This document shows, in pieces, positions 47,143 to 55,290 of a stretch of DNA of 57,290 nt. Within the stretch, counting starts at the first letter, position 1. Each line of letters starts with the position of its first letter. Location of the stretch: assembly GCA_016795205.1 (NCBI GenBank), contig JAEUHZ010000066.1, positions 1-57,290 of the forward strand, written 5' to 3'. The DNA is from Planctomycetota bacterium (lineage in GTDB: Bacteria > Planctomycetota > UBA1135 > GCA-002686595). Made by a program: the position numbers and the translations under genes. Below the pieces are notes generated by a model. The model worked only from the letters and a program-made list of their open reading frames with translations, searched no databases and was not told the origin of the DNA.

Positions 47143-47168
47143 GCCGGCCGGCGCGCGGGGACCGTCCG

Positions 47169-49064
47169 TCAACGGCGGTGGAAAGCGCGCTCGAGATCGG
47201 CAAGCGCGAAGCGCACGCGCGTGGGGCGGCCGTGGACGCAGGTCTGATCGGACTCGAGCGGGCGGCCGCGCTCGAGCAGCGCGCGCATCTCGGCCTCGGA
47301 CAGCGCGTCGCCGGCCATCACCGAGGCGCGACAGGCGGCGCGCTGCAGGACTTCCTCGAGCAGGCGCTCGCCGGAGAGCGCCCGGTCCTCCTCGAGCAGC
47401 GCCACGACGTCGCGCACGAGCAACGCGGGCCGCGGGCGCTGGAGGCGCGCGGGCAGACCGTGCACGGCCAGCGTGGTCTCGCCGAACGGCTCGACCAGCA
47501 CACCAGCCCGGGCCAGCTCGTCCACCCGCGCGCTGATCAGCTCGACCTGCGCGCGATCGACCTCGACGAGCTCGGGCACGAGCAGGCGCTGGACCTCGAC
47601 CGTGTCGCGCGCGAGCTCGGCGCGCAGCGCTTCGAACGTGATGCGCTCGTGGAGCGCGTGCTGGTCGACGATCTCGAACCCGTCGGGCAGCGCGCGCACG
47701 ATGTAGGTCCGTGCGATCTGCAGCAGGGGCGTGCCCGCCAGCGCGGGCACCCCCGCCTCGACGGCGTCCTGCCCCGCGAACGCCGGGCCCGCCGTGGCGT
47801 CGAGCCGGGCGTCGGCGGCCGCCGAGGCACCGCCCAACGCGGCCGAGGACGCGCCGGGATCGGACGCGCCGCGCCCGACTGCGCCGCGCGAGACGGGCGC
47901 GCCCGGCGCGCCGGGGGCGACGGGTCGCACGACGAACGGCTCGGCCGGCGCGCGCGGCGCGCCGGCCAGCGCGCCGCGGAACGGCAGCACGCTGGCGCGC
48001 GCCTCGCGCTGGCCGGCGATCTCGAGCAGGCGCGCCGCGGGCGTCGCCATGTCGGTGCGCCGCACGCCCTCGCGGATCGCGTTGACCAGGAAGCCGAACA
48101 GGCGCCGCTCGTCGCGGAAGCGCACGTCGCTCTTCTGCGGGTGCACGTTGACGTCCACGGCCGCGGGATCCATCGCCAGCGCGAGGAACGCGACCGGCTG
48201 CCGGTGGTCGAACACGAAGCCGTGGTAGCCGTCCTTGAGCGCGCGCAGCAGCACCTTGTCGCGCACCGTGCGCCCGTTGATGAACCACATCTGGCGCGTG
48301 AGATCACCACGCGCGAAGCGCGGCGGCGCGACCAGGCCCGCGAGGCGCGTCGAGCCGTCCACGGCCCGCACGTCGACCAGCGCGTCCGCCAGGTCGGCGC
48401 CGAACAGGCGCCGCACCCGCGCGCGCAGGTCCAGGCCGGCCTCGACGTCCAGGGCCCGCTTGCCAGCGTGCGTGACGCGGAACGCGACACCCTCGTGCGC
48501 CAGCGCCAGGCGCTGCAAGACGTCGAGGCAGCGCCCGAGCTCGGTCGCGGTCTGCCTCAGGAACCGGCGCCGCGCCGGCACGTTGTAGAACAGGTCGCGG
48601 ACCTCGATGCGCGTTCCGGCCGGCGCGCCGGCCTCCACGACCTCCGAGAGCGCGCCGCCCTCGCACGTGACGCGCCAGCCGGTGGCCTCGTCGACACGCC
48701 GCGCGAGGATCGAGCAGCGCGCGACCGCGCCGATCGAAGCCAGCGCCTCGCCGCGGAAGCCCAGGCTCGCGATGTGGTCGAGGTCCTCGACGTCGTGCAA
48801 CTTGCTCGTCGCGTGCGCCACGAACGCCAGCGCGACGTCGGCGCGATCCATGCCGCCGCCGTCGTCGACGACGCGCACGAGCCGCACGCCGCCCTCCTCG
48901 AGATCGACCTCGATGCGCGTGGCGCCGGCATCGAGCGCGTTCTCGACCAGCTCCTTGACGACGGACGCGGGCCGTTCGACGACCTCGCCGGCGGCGATCT
49001 GGTTCTTGACGCGCTCGGACAGGACCCGAATGCGGGCGCGGTGGAGCTCGGGCGGCACGCGCAC
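47169..49064 (-). CDS. mutL: DNA mismatch repair protein MutL with endonuclease motif
   Basis: This 631-residue MutL has the GHKL ATPase domain (about 10-330) with 'KNQIAAGEVVERPASVVKELVENALDAG' in pieces, 'VDDGGGM' and 'SLGFRGEALASI'. A long Ala/Pro linker (about 340-440) leads to the dimerisation domain. The nicking-endonuclease motif DQHAxxExxxxE is intact at 467-478, followed by an ACR box ('AACRASV') and 'CVHGRP' starting at Cys609. It should therefore nick DNA itself, as in bacteria without MutH. The GTG at 49064 directly abuts a TAGAGT hexamer. The next in-frame GTG (codon 3, at 49058) has the 6-nt spacing seen at other candidate leaderless starts and may be the true start. Confidence 0.95.
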   Translation of the reverse strand: MRVPPELHRARIRVLSERVKNQIAAGEVVERPASVVKELVENALDAGATRIEVDLEEGGVRLVRVVDDGGGMDRADVALAFVAHATSKLHDVEDLDHIASLGFRGEALASIGAVARCSILARRVDEATGWRVTCEGGALSEVVEAGAPAGTRIEVRDLFYNVPARRRFLRQTATELGRCLDVLQRLALAHEGVAFRVTHAGKRALDVEAGLDLRARVRRLFGADLADALVDVRAVDGSTRLAGLVAPPRFARGDLTRQMWFINGRTVRDKVLLRALKDGYHGFVFDHRQPVAFLALAMDPAAVDVNVHPQKSDVRFRDERRLFGFLVNAIREGVRRTDMATPAARLLEIAGQREARASVLPFRGALAGAPRAPAEPFVVRPVAPGAPGAPVSRGAVGRGASDPGASSAALGGASAAADARLDATAGPAFAGQDAVEAGVPALAGTPLLQIARTYIVRALPDGFEIVDQHALHERITFEALRAELARDTVEVQRLLVPELVEVDRAQVELISARVDELARAGVLVEPFGETTLAVHGLPARLQRPRPALLVRDVVALLEEDRALSGERLLEEVLQRAACRASVMAGDALSEAEMRALLERGRPLESDQTCVHGRPTRVRFALADLERAFHRR

Positions 49065-49070
49065 ACTCTA
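49065..49070 (-). promoter_or_regulatory. Candidate -10 element of mutL
   Basis: On the minus strand this reads TAGAGT, identical to the hexamer before the MBL hydrolase at 9221. It abuts the GTG at 49064 and lies 6 nt before the GTG at 49058. The spacing argues for the second GTG as the start. Confidence 0.4.
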
Positions 49071-49103
49071 TGGTGCGCAGGCGGCGGGCGGAGCACGCCG
49101 CGA

Positions 49104-50708
49104 TCAGCGCGGGAGGAAAGCCACGCGCCCGCCAGGGTAGTCGAACACCAGGCGGAACGGCTCGAGCAGCTTGCCGCCGATGTTCCCGGCCGTGTAGTCG
49201 TCGGCGAAGGCGCCCTGGTCCTCGAGCGCGAAGCTGGCCTCGATCGCGCCCAGGTCGCGGCCGCCCAGCCGGAAGCTCGCCAGCGACCCGACCTTGGTCC
49301 CCACGAACCCGCCGACGCCGCCGGCGTGGCCGCCGCGCGTCTCGCGCCCGTCCGCGAGCCCCAGGTCGGCCACGACCTGGTAGTGGAACGTGACCGTGTC
49401 CCCCGCCGCGCCGGTGTCGACCCGGAACACGCCCGCATGCCCCTCGAAGCCGGCGCGCACGCAGGGGTGGCGCCCATAGAGCAGGAGCTCCTCCCAGCCC
49501 GCGTCCGCCGGGAGCCGGTAGCGCTCCGGGTCGTGGAGCGCGATCGCGCCGGCCTGCATGTCGACCTCCGCCACGCAGCGCGCGAGCAGCTCGTAACCCA
49601 GGATTCCACCCACGCGGACGCCGAAGTGCGGCTCCAGGAAGGCCAGGTCGAGCCCCATGAACACTGGCGCCTCGACGGTCACCGGCCCGAGTCGCAGCTC
49701 GCCCGCGCGCCAGAAGCGCGCGGCGACCGTGCCGCCCACGCCGCGCGCGGCGATCTCCCCGAAGGGCTCGGTGCCGAGTTCGGCCGTGACCTCGTTCGAG
49801 ATGCAGTTCGTGCCCGCGCCGGTGTCGAAGATGAACCAGCCCAGGTCCTTGCCGTTCACGAGCGGGTGCACGAGGACGTGCCCGGTGCGCACCGTCTGGA
49901 CCTCCAGCGCGGCGGAGAGCGACGCGTCGAAGCGCGTGTCGCGCGGCCGCTCGAGGCGTGGCGCGAACGCGCCGGGCTCCGCGCGCGCGAGGCGTTCGAC
50001 CGTGCGCGTCGTGAAGCTCTGCGCACGGCCCTCGGTCTCGTAGGCGATGCGCGCCGGGTAGGCGATCCCGTGGTGCTCGGTCCAGCCCTCGAAGGTCCAC
50101 GTCGTCGGCGTCGTGTCGGTCGCGTAGACGGCCGAGCGCGCCCGGTGCGTGCGCGCGTCCAGGCGGATCGAGCCCGAGAGGATCCCGTCCGGGTGCCGGA
50201 AGGAGAGCACCAGCTCGTCGCCCTCGCGGCGTGCTTCGTCGTCGAAGCTCAGCGCGCCGTCGCCGAGCGTCCAGGCACCGGTCACGAAGAGCCGCTCGAG
50301 CTCCCCCTGCGTGCGGTCGCCCAGCACGAGGATCCGGGGCGTCCCGCTCCAGTCGCGCGCCCAGGTGACGGCGCCGTCCGAGCCGCTCGACTGCGAGAGC
50401 GGCCCGTCGAACGACTCGATGTAGCGGCCGGCCGCGTCGAACAGCGCGACCCGCGTGGCGTCCGTGCCGAGGAAGCGCGCCGCACCGGTCACGCGGACCG
50501 CGCCGCCCGAGGTGCGCAGCGCGTCCCAACCCGCGGCGCGCCGCGCGGCGGCGAGGACCTCGGCCGTCTTGGACGCGATCGCGGGCACGGCCGGGCCCTC
50601 GGCGGCCGGCGGCGTCGAGCAGGCGGCGTAGGGAACGGCGCCGAACGCGAGAGCGAGGAGCGCGGCCACGGAGGGCAGCGCACCGTGAGATGCGTCACGA
50701 GTCTTCAT
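49104..50708 (-). CDS. Lipoprotein with two retropepsin-like aspartyl protease domains
   Basis: This 534-residue lipoprotein (Cys30 in 'PYAAC') has an N-terminal beta-rich region (about 45-260) and then two aspartyl protease-like units with 'FDTGAGTN' (Asp295) and 'VDTGAAGD' (Asp431). Each is followed by the hydrophobic-Gly pattern 'GILGYELL' or 'GNIGGKLLEPF' that closes a retropepsin lobe. Two lobes in one chain could form a single pepsin-like active site or two separate half-sites. The N-terminal region resembles the outer-membrane-lipoprotein-sorting fold that often precedes this protease type. Location outside the inner membrane is expected. Its ATG overlaps the regulator stop (ATGA, 50705-50708), so regulator and protease are produced together. 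Confidence 0.85.
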   Translation of the reverse strand: MKTRDASHGALPSVAALLALAFGAVPYAACSTPPAAEGPAVPAIASKTAEVLAAARRAAGWDALRTSGGAVRVTGAARFLGTDATRVALFDAAGRYIESFDGPLSQSSGSDGAVTWARDWSGTPRILVLGDRTQGELERLFVTGAWTLGDGALSFDDEARREGDELVLSFRHPDGILSGSIRLDARTHRARSAVYATDTTPTTWTFEGWTEHHGIAYPARIAYETEGRAQSFTTRTVERLARAEPGAFAPRLERPRDTRFDASLSAALEVQTVRTGHVLVHPLVNGKDLGWFIFDTGAGTNCISNEVTAELGTEPFGEIAARGVGGTVAARFWRAGELRLGPVTVEAPVFMGLDLAFLEPHFGVRVGGILGYELLARCVAEVDMQAGAIALHDPERYRLPADAGWEELLLYGRHPCVRAGFEGHAGVFRVDTGAAGDTVTFHYQVVADLGLADGRETRGGHAGGVGGFVGTKVGSLASFRLGGRDLGAIEASFALEDQGAFADDYTAGNIGGKLLEPFRLVFDYPGGRVAFLPR

Positions 50709-51349
50709 CGTTTCACCTTCCTGGTGCGGGAGGTCGCGGGCTTGGTCGTTGGACCTGCGCCTGCGCGCGAGCGCGTGCTGGGCGCGAGCGGCGCCAGCGC
50801 GAACGCGATGGCGTAGAGCTCGGCGCCCGGTCGCTTGCGCCCGCGTGCCAGGAGCTCGGACAGCGCCTCGACGTGCGCGCGCGCCGCCCTGAGCTCGGTC
50901 TCCGTGAGCCAGCCCTTCATGCGCCCGCCCCACGTGTTCCGCCGCGGCCCGCGCGCCGTGCGCGCACGACCGGCATCGATCGCGGCGCGGAAATCGCGCT
51001 CGCCGATGCGCAGCGCCGCCGCGACGACGTCTTCCAGCGCGCGCCGCTCGCGCTGGGTCCGCGGCTCCTGGTCGAGCACCATGCGGCCGGGCACGTCGAA
51101 GAGCGCCTCGGCGCGCCGCCCCGTGGCGCGCGTGCCGCGCCGCACGACGAGGCCCGACTGCTCGAGCAGCCGCACGTGGTAGTAGAGCGAGTCGGGCGCG
51201 CGGCCCAGGTCCTGGGCCAGCGCGGCGATCGAGCACGGGCCGATCGCCTGCAGGCCGTCGACGACCTCCTGGCGCGCGGGAGACGCCAGGGCCTCGACCT
51301 GGGCGCGCTCGCGGATCCGGAACAGCGGTCGGTTCGGGGCGATGCTCAT
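50705..51349 (-). CDS. Winged-helix (ArsR-type) transcriptional regulator
   Basis: This 214-residue protein has a helix-turn-helix domain at about 20-100. 'LASPARQEVVDGL' opens the first helices, 'SIAALAQDLGRAPDSLYYHVRLLEQSGLV' (in pieces) is the recognition region and 'RRAEALF' the wing. The remaining part is helical, with 'RDFRAAIDAG' and 'ARAHVEALSELLARG', and may be a dimer or sensor region; it ends in a basic tail. No metal-binding cysteine pair of classic ArsR sensors is visible, so it belongs to the general HTH_20 group. It heads a two-gene operon with the aspartyl-protease lipoprotein. The ATG at 51349 follows a nested inverted repeat, which makes self-control plausible. Confidence 0.85.
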   Translation of the reverse strand: MSIAPNRPLFRIRERAQVEALASPARQEVVDGLQAIGPCSIAALAQDLGRAPDSLYYHVRLLEQSGLVVRRGTRATGRRAEALFDVPGRMVLDQEPRTQRERRALEDVVAAALRIGERDFRAAIDAGRARTARGPRRNTWGGRMKGWLTETELRAARAHVEALSELLARGRKRPGAELYAIAFALAPLAPSTRSRAGAGPTTKPATSRTRKVKR

Positions 51350-51376
51350 GTTGAAACTTGGTCTACTATTCCAACA
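51349..51376 (-). promoter_or_regulatory. Nested inverted repeat at the regulator start (possible operator)
   Basis: TGTTG (51349-51353) pairs with CAACA (51372-51376), and inside them TTGG (51358-51361) pairs with CCAA (51371-51374). The 28-nt element is AT-rich against a GC-rich background and touches the regulator's start codon. It could be promoter and operator in one. The arms are short, so binding is only a guess. Confidence 0.4.
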
Positions 51377-52004
51377 GACGGCGCGCGACATTCCCGGATC
51401 GGGATCGGTTTCAGAGGTGGATGCCTGTCCCTTACGGTGCGAGGTCGACGACGACGGGCTCAGGTCCCCCCGCGGAGAGCTCAGCGACCCGCTCGCGCCG
51501 CGGGTGGAGCGGCCCCTCGGCCGCGATCCGCGCCTGCCCAGGGGGAACCCAGGCCGCGAAGCGCCGGACCAGGGCCTCGGGCGCCTGGAACGCCTGAGGA
51601 TGCCGCCCCGCGCACGTGGGCCGTCACCGCCATGCGCGCTGCGCGCTCGAGCTCCTGGCCGGCCGACACGCGGGCCTCGACGCGCACGACGAACACGCCG
51701 CTCGCGGCGTCCAGTGCGGGGACGGACCGTCCGGCCGCGCGCTCGGCCCCGGTCTCGCTGCCGTCCTCGGGCTCCGCGGGTTCGACTACCGCGCGCAACG
51801 GCGCGTGCGAACCGGAGTCCGGCCGCGGCGCGTGGCCATCCCGGGCGGCCACGGAGGAGGCCCGCTGACGCTCGCGGTCAGGCGATCCCTGCGCCACGCC
51901 GGCGGCCACGAGCAGGCCAGCTTGCACCTGGCCCGGATGCTGCGGCGCCGGCCGGCCCGCGCGAGCGGACCGGCCGGCGCCGGGTTGGATCCAACAGGTC
52001 GCGC
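51377..52004. other. Large intergenic region, with one weak coding signal
   Basis: About 630 nt lie between the winged-helix regulator and the DUF1579 gene. No known gene, RNA or repeat is recognisable. The only coding-like signal is a minus-strand open frame (51481-51927) described separately. The stretch could hold a decayed gene. Confidence 0.5.
51481..51927 (-). CDS. Possible small ORF or gene remnant
   Basis: This 148-codon frame begins with GTG and has a hydrophobic N-terminus ('GLLVAAGVAQG') that could be a weak signal peptide, then an Ala/Glu/Arg-rich body. Codons around 51600-51740 (reading 'GVFVVRVEARVSAGQELERAAR') end almost always in G or C, as real genes here do; the outer parts are less regular. 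It has no recognised domain and no Shine-Dalgarno sequence. It may be a genuine small secreted protein, the remnant of a larger gene, or chance in GC-rich DNA. Confidence 0.3.
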   Translation of the reverse strand: MQAGLLVAAGVAQGSPDRERQRASSVAARDGHAPRPDSGSHAPLRAVVEPAEPEDGSETGAERAAGRSVPALDAASGVFVVRVEARVSAGQELERAARMAVTAHVRGAASSGVPGARGPGPALRGLGSPWAGADRGRGAAPPAARAGR

Positions 52005-52493
52005 TCAGGCGCGCTTGTAGTGGTTCGTCATCATCTTGAGCTCGGTGCCGTCGGGCATCGTGCAGAACATCTCGAAGAGGAACTCGTCCTTGCTGATGCG
52101 CTTCTCCGTCGTGCGGTGCTTGAGCACGGAGTTCGTCATGCAGCTCCAGGCCTCGCCCGTCATCGTGAGCGTGTCGCCCTTCAGCGAGCCGGCGAGCAGG
52201 AACAAGGCCGGCGACATGCTGTCGACCCAGGTCGAGACCCAGCGCTTGGCGTGGGGCTCGTAGCCGACCGTGGCGCGGCCCACGAACGGCGCGCCCATCA
52301 TGGACGACTCGAACCGGCTGACCGTCCAGAACGGGCCGACCGGCTCGACGATCTCCTTGGCCTCGGTCTCCATCGGGGGCTGGCCGGGCTCCATGTAGAA
52401 CTTGCAGTGGACCTTCCAGGTGCCGACGTGCTCGGCGAGCTGCTTGTGCTCGGCGGTCGGCTGGGGCATCGGGGGCGCGGATTGCTCGGTCAT
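52005..52493 (-). CDS. DUF1579 family protein
   Basis: This 162-residue soluble protein matches DUF1579: it opens with 'HKQLAEHVGTWKV', has 'EAKEIVEPVGPFWTVSRFES', 'MGAPFVGRATVGYEPHAKRWVSTWVDS' (in parts) and closes with 'GTELKMMTNHYKR'. The family forms a calycin-like beta-barrel of unknown function and often appears as a small single-gene unit. The ATG at 52493 is supported by an AGGAG ribosome-binding sequence seven bases upstream, one of the few clear examples in this window. Codon use is less extreme than in its neighbours, with more AAG and ATG. It has no functional neighbours; 153 nt separate it from holA and show nothing. Confidence 0.9.
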   Translation of the reverse strand: MTEQSAPPMPQPTAEHKQLAEHVGTWKVHCKFYMEPGQPPMETEAKEIVEPVGPFWTVSRFESSMMGAPFVGRATVGYEPHAKRWVSTWVDSMSPALFLLAGSLKGDTLTMTGEAWSCMTNSVLKHRTTEKRISKDEFLFEMFCTMPDGTELKMMTNHYKRA

Positions 52494-52646
52494 CGGGAAT
52501 CTCCTGTCGATCGGGAACTTCGGGTTCGCCGCCCAGTCCACCCGCGGCGCGCGCTCACGATACCCGCGGGTCCGCGATCAGGGCGAGCGCCTGACCCGAC
52601 CCGACGCACTCGATACGCGCCGTGCAGCGCGCGTGCCGGGCCCGCT

Positions 52647-53762
52647 TCAGCGCCCCGCCGCGCGCCGCTCGACCCGCCAGCGCAAGGCAAAGGCCAGGAG
52701 GTCGGAGGCGTCGAACTCCCCACCCTGGTCCTTGCCCTGGCGGTTCTTGCGCTCCAGCGCCGCGAGGTCCTCGCCGAGGCGTTCCCAGTCCCCGGCGCGC
52801 CGCGCGCGCGCGCGCGCCACGAAGTCGTCGCGCCCGAAGGGCGGGCCCGCGTAGACCGACTGTGGATCGGCGCCGCGCTCGATCGCGCGCGCGCCGGCCA
52901 GCCCTTCGCGGACCTTCGTGCGCAGCGAGCCGAACAACATCGCGAGCAGCGCCGCCGGGTCGATCTCCCGTTCGCCGCCCTTGGCGAAGCCGCCGCGCAG
53001 CAGGGTCTCGATGCCCGCCGCCGCTCGCGGAGCGTCGCCGCGCGCGATCGACTCGGCCACGTCCCACGGCGCGGCGCCGGCCTCCCAGGCGACCAGGCTG
53101 CGCACGCTCTCCTGGCCGCGGCCCGCGAGCCGCGAGAGCGCGCTGTCGAGCGCCGCGAGGTCGTTGCCGGTCGCCGCGCACACGTAGAGTGCCTCGTCGG
53201 GTGTCAGCGCGATGCCGCGCTCGCGCGCCCGCCCAGCGAGCCACTGGACGAGCTCCGTGCGGCGCGGGTCGCCGTTGCGCTCCCAGGGCGCCGGCTGGTC
53301 GTAGAGCCGCCGCAGCTCGAGCACCAAAGCGCCGGCCGCGAGGGCCTTCTTGACCAGCGCGTTGTCCGCGCGCAATCCCTCCGCGTCCACGAGCAGCGTC
53401 CCAGGCGGCGACGAGCCGGACACGAAGCGCCCGGCCACGGCCAGGAGCGGCGGCTCGGCCTCGCCCTCCTTCTTGAGGAGGCCCGCCGCGTTGCGCACGA
53501 CGATGCAACGCGCGCCGGCGAACATCGGCGCCTCGGTCAGGTCGGAGGTCAAGGCGCGCAGGTCGAAATCGGGGTCGCGCGCGTCGTGCCGCACGACCTC
53601 GAGTCCGGCTCGCTCGGCGGTCTCGGTCGCGGCGACGAGCGCGCGCTCGCGGAACCAGCGCTCATCGCCGCGCAGGATCACGGCGCGCGGGAGCCGTCCG
53701 CCCGCGAGCGTGGCGACGAATCCGCGCAGGACTTCCGTCGGCGGGGGCGCCTTGGCCGCCAT
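52647..53762 (-). CDS. holA: DNA polymerase III subunit delta
   Basis: This 371-residue protein has the delta-subunit layout, with an AAA+-like N-terminal region lacking a P-loop. It opens 'RAVILRGDERWFRERAL' and includes 'LTSDLTEAPMFAGARCIVVRNA', 'LYVCAATGNDLAALDSALSRLA' and a C-terminal helical collar. Delta is the wrench of the clamp loader and opens the beta sliding clamp. It starts with ATG at 53762, sharing one base with the stop of the ubiA-like gene (TGATG). It is therefore the last gene of the five-gene run that begins with the menaquinone methyltransferase, an unusual partner set for holA. Confidence 0.9.
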   Translation of the reverse strand: MAAKAPPPTEVLRGFVATLAGGRLPRAVILRGDERWFRERALVAATETAERAGLEVVRHDARDPDFDLRALTSDLTEAPMFAGARCIVVRNAAGLLKKEGEAEPPLLAVAGRFVSGSSPPGTLLVDAEGLRADNALVKKALAAGALVLELRRLYDQPAPWERNGDPRRTELVQWLAGRARERGIALTPDEALYVCAATGNDLAALDSALSRLAGRGQESVRSLVAWEAGAAPWDVAESIARGDAPRAAAGIETLLRGGFAKGGEREIDPAALLAMLFGSLRTKVREGLAGARAIERGADPQSVYAGPPFGRDDFVARARARRAGDWERLGEDLAALERKNRQGKDQGGEFDASDLLAFALRWRVERRAAGR

Positions 53763-54634
53763 CAGGCGCCCCCTCCCGCGAGCGCCCGGTCGAGCGCCAG
53801 CCCCGCGAACAGGCCCACGCCGACCCAGCCGTTCAGCGTGAAGAACGCCAGGTCCACGCGCGACAGGTCGTGGGGTGCCACGATCCGATGCTGCCACACG
53901 AGGAGCAGCGCGGCGACGCCCAGCGCGACCCACCACGCGAGCCCCAGCTCGGCCGTGACCCCGACCGCCGCCAGGGCCGCCACGGTGACGACGTGCAGCG
54001 CGCCCGAGAGCTGCAGCGCGCGCGCCAGGCCGAAGCGCGCTGGGATCGAGTGCAGCCCGCTGGCGCGGTCGAACGCGGCGTCCTGGCAGGCGTAGATCAG
54101 GTCGAAGCCCGCAACCCAGGTGAGCACGCCGAGCGCCAGCCACAGCACGGGCGTCACGTCGGGCTCGAGCGTCCCGCGCACCGCGACCCAGGCGCCCAGC
54201 GGCGCGAGCGAGAGCGCCAGCCCGAGCACGAGGTGCGCGGAGCTCGAGACGCGCTTCACGTAGCTGTAGCCCAAGAGGACCAGCAGCACCGGGGCCGAGA
54301 GCCAGCCCGCCAGCGGGTTCAAGGCGAACGCCAGCGCCACGAACGCGAGGCTCGCGAACACGACGAGAGCGCGCACGGCGCCCGGTCCGAGCTTGCCCGA
54401 GGGGATCTCCCGGCCTCGCGTGCGCGGGTTCGCCGCGTCGCTGGCGCGGTCGACGAGCCTGTTGAAGCCCATGGCCGCGGTGCGCGCCGCGACCGCGCAC
54501 AGGACCACGAGGACCGCGACGCGCCAGCCGGGCGGGCCGCCCGCCGCGAGCCACGCGCCGCACAAGGCGAAGGGCAGCGCGAACACCGAGTGGCTGAAGC
54601 GCACGAGCGCGAGCCAGTCGCGCAGCGTGCTCAC
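53762..54634 (-). CDS. UbiA-family polyprenyltransferase (MqnP-like)
   Basis: This 290-residue membrane protein has eight or nine helices and the two Asp-rich prenyl-diphosphate sites: 'NRLVDRASDAANPRT' (NxxxDxxxD) after the second helix and 'YACQDAAFDRASGL' later. It is of the subgroup annotated as putative 4-hydroxybenzoate prenyltransferase that, in organisms using the futalosine route, acts as MqnP and adds the polyprenyl tail to the menaquinone precursor. Neighbouring ubiX and ubiE homologues fit the same pathway. MenA is a less likely alternative given the ubiX partner. The start is GTG at 54634, overlapping the ubiX stop (GTGA). Confidence 0.88.
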   Translation of the reverse strand: MSTLRDWLALVRFSHSVFALPFALCGAWLAAGGPPGWRVAVLVVLCAVAARTAAMGFNRLVDRASDAANPRTRGREIPSGKLGPGAVRALVVFASLAFVALAFALNPLAGWLSAPVLLVLLGYSYVKRVSSSAHLVLGLALSLAPLGAWVAVRGTLEPDVTPVLWLALGVLTWVAGFDLIYACQDAAFDRASGLHSIPARFGLARALQLSGALHVVTVAALAAVGVTAELGLAWWVALGVAALLLVWQHRIVAPHDLSRVDLAFFTLNGWVGVGLFAGLALDRALAGGGA

Positions 54635-55290
54635 GCCGGGACCTCCGGCACGCTGCGGCCGAGGCCCTGGTCTTCATCGGGCTCGTCGAGGCCCTGCCAG
54701 CGTGCGCCGACCGCGTTCTCGACGCCGAGCCGGTCGAGGATCTTGCCCACGACGTGGTTCACGAGATCGGCCTTGGATTGCGGGCGGTGGTAGAAGCCCG
54801 GCATGGCCGGCAACACGATCGCGCCCAGCCGTGCCAGCCGCAGCATGTTCTCGAGGTGCACGACCGAGAGCGGCGTCTCGCGCGGCACGAGCAGCAGCTT
54901 GCGGCCCTCCTTGAGCGCGACGTCGGCGGCGCGCTCGACGAGGTTCGAGCTGAAGCCCACCGACACGCGCGCCAGCGTGCCCATGCTGCACGGGCACAGG
55001 ATCACGCCGCCCGTGAGCGACGTGCCCGAGGACGGTGGTGCCTCGACGGCGCCGCTCGCGAACACCCGCACGCGCCGGGCGGCCTCGGCGCCGATCCGAC
55101 CCGGGAGCGCGGCGGCGAGCAGCTCACCCCGCGCGCCCGGGTCGAGCCCCAGCTCCTGGCGCATGACCTTGGCCGCGGCCTCGGTGATCGCGATGTCCAC
55201 GTCGTGCCCGCAGGCCACCAACGCCCGCAGCAGGGCCTCGGCGTAGGGGTGACCGCTGGCGCCCGTGATCCCGAGGAAGTAGCGCGTCAC
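54631..55290 (-). CDS. ubiX: UbiX-family flavin prenyltransferase
   Basis: This 219-residue flavoprotein starts 'RYFLGITGASGHPYA' (the GxTGASG FMN loop) and contains 'GVILCPCSMGTLARVS' and 'LLLVPRETPLSVVHLENMLRLA', both diagnostic of UbiX. It prenylates FMN, giving the cofactor of UbiD-type decarboxylases. In futalosine-type menaquinone synthesis a UbiX/UbiD-like pair (MqnL/MqnM) removes a carboxyl group from the naphthoate intermediate. The UbiD partner is not in this window. It starts with GTG at 55290, overlapping the CPBP protease stop. The C-terminal 30 residues are an acidic extension not needed for the fold. Confidence 0.92.
   Translation of the reverse strand: MTRYFLGITGASGHPYAEALLRALVACGHDVDIAITEAAAKVMRQELGLDPGARGELLAAALPGRIGAEAARRVRVFASGAVEAPPSSGTSLTGGVILCPCSMGTLARVSVGFSSNLVERAADVALKEGRKLLLVPRETPLSVVHLENMLRLARLGAIVLPAMPGFYHRPQSKADLVNHVVGKILDRLGVENAVGARWQGLDEPDEDQGLGRSVPEVPA

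Noticed and set aside
45267..50816. A plus-strand open frame of about 1850 codons across miaA, mutL and the protease gene
   Set aside because: It lies antisense to clear, conserved genes and has no domain. It is an effect of the scarcity of stop codons in very GC-rich DNA, like the similar long antisense frames elsewhere.
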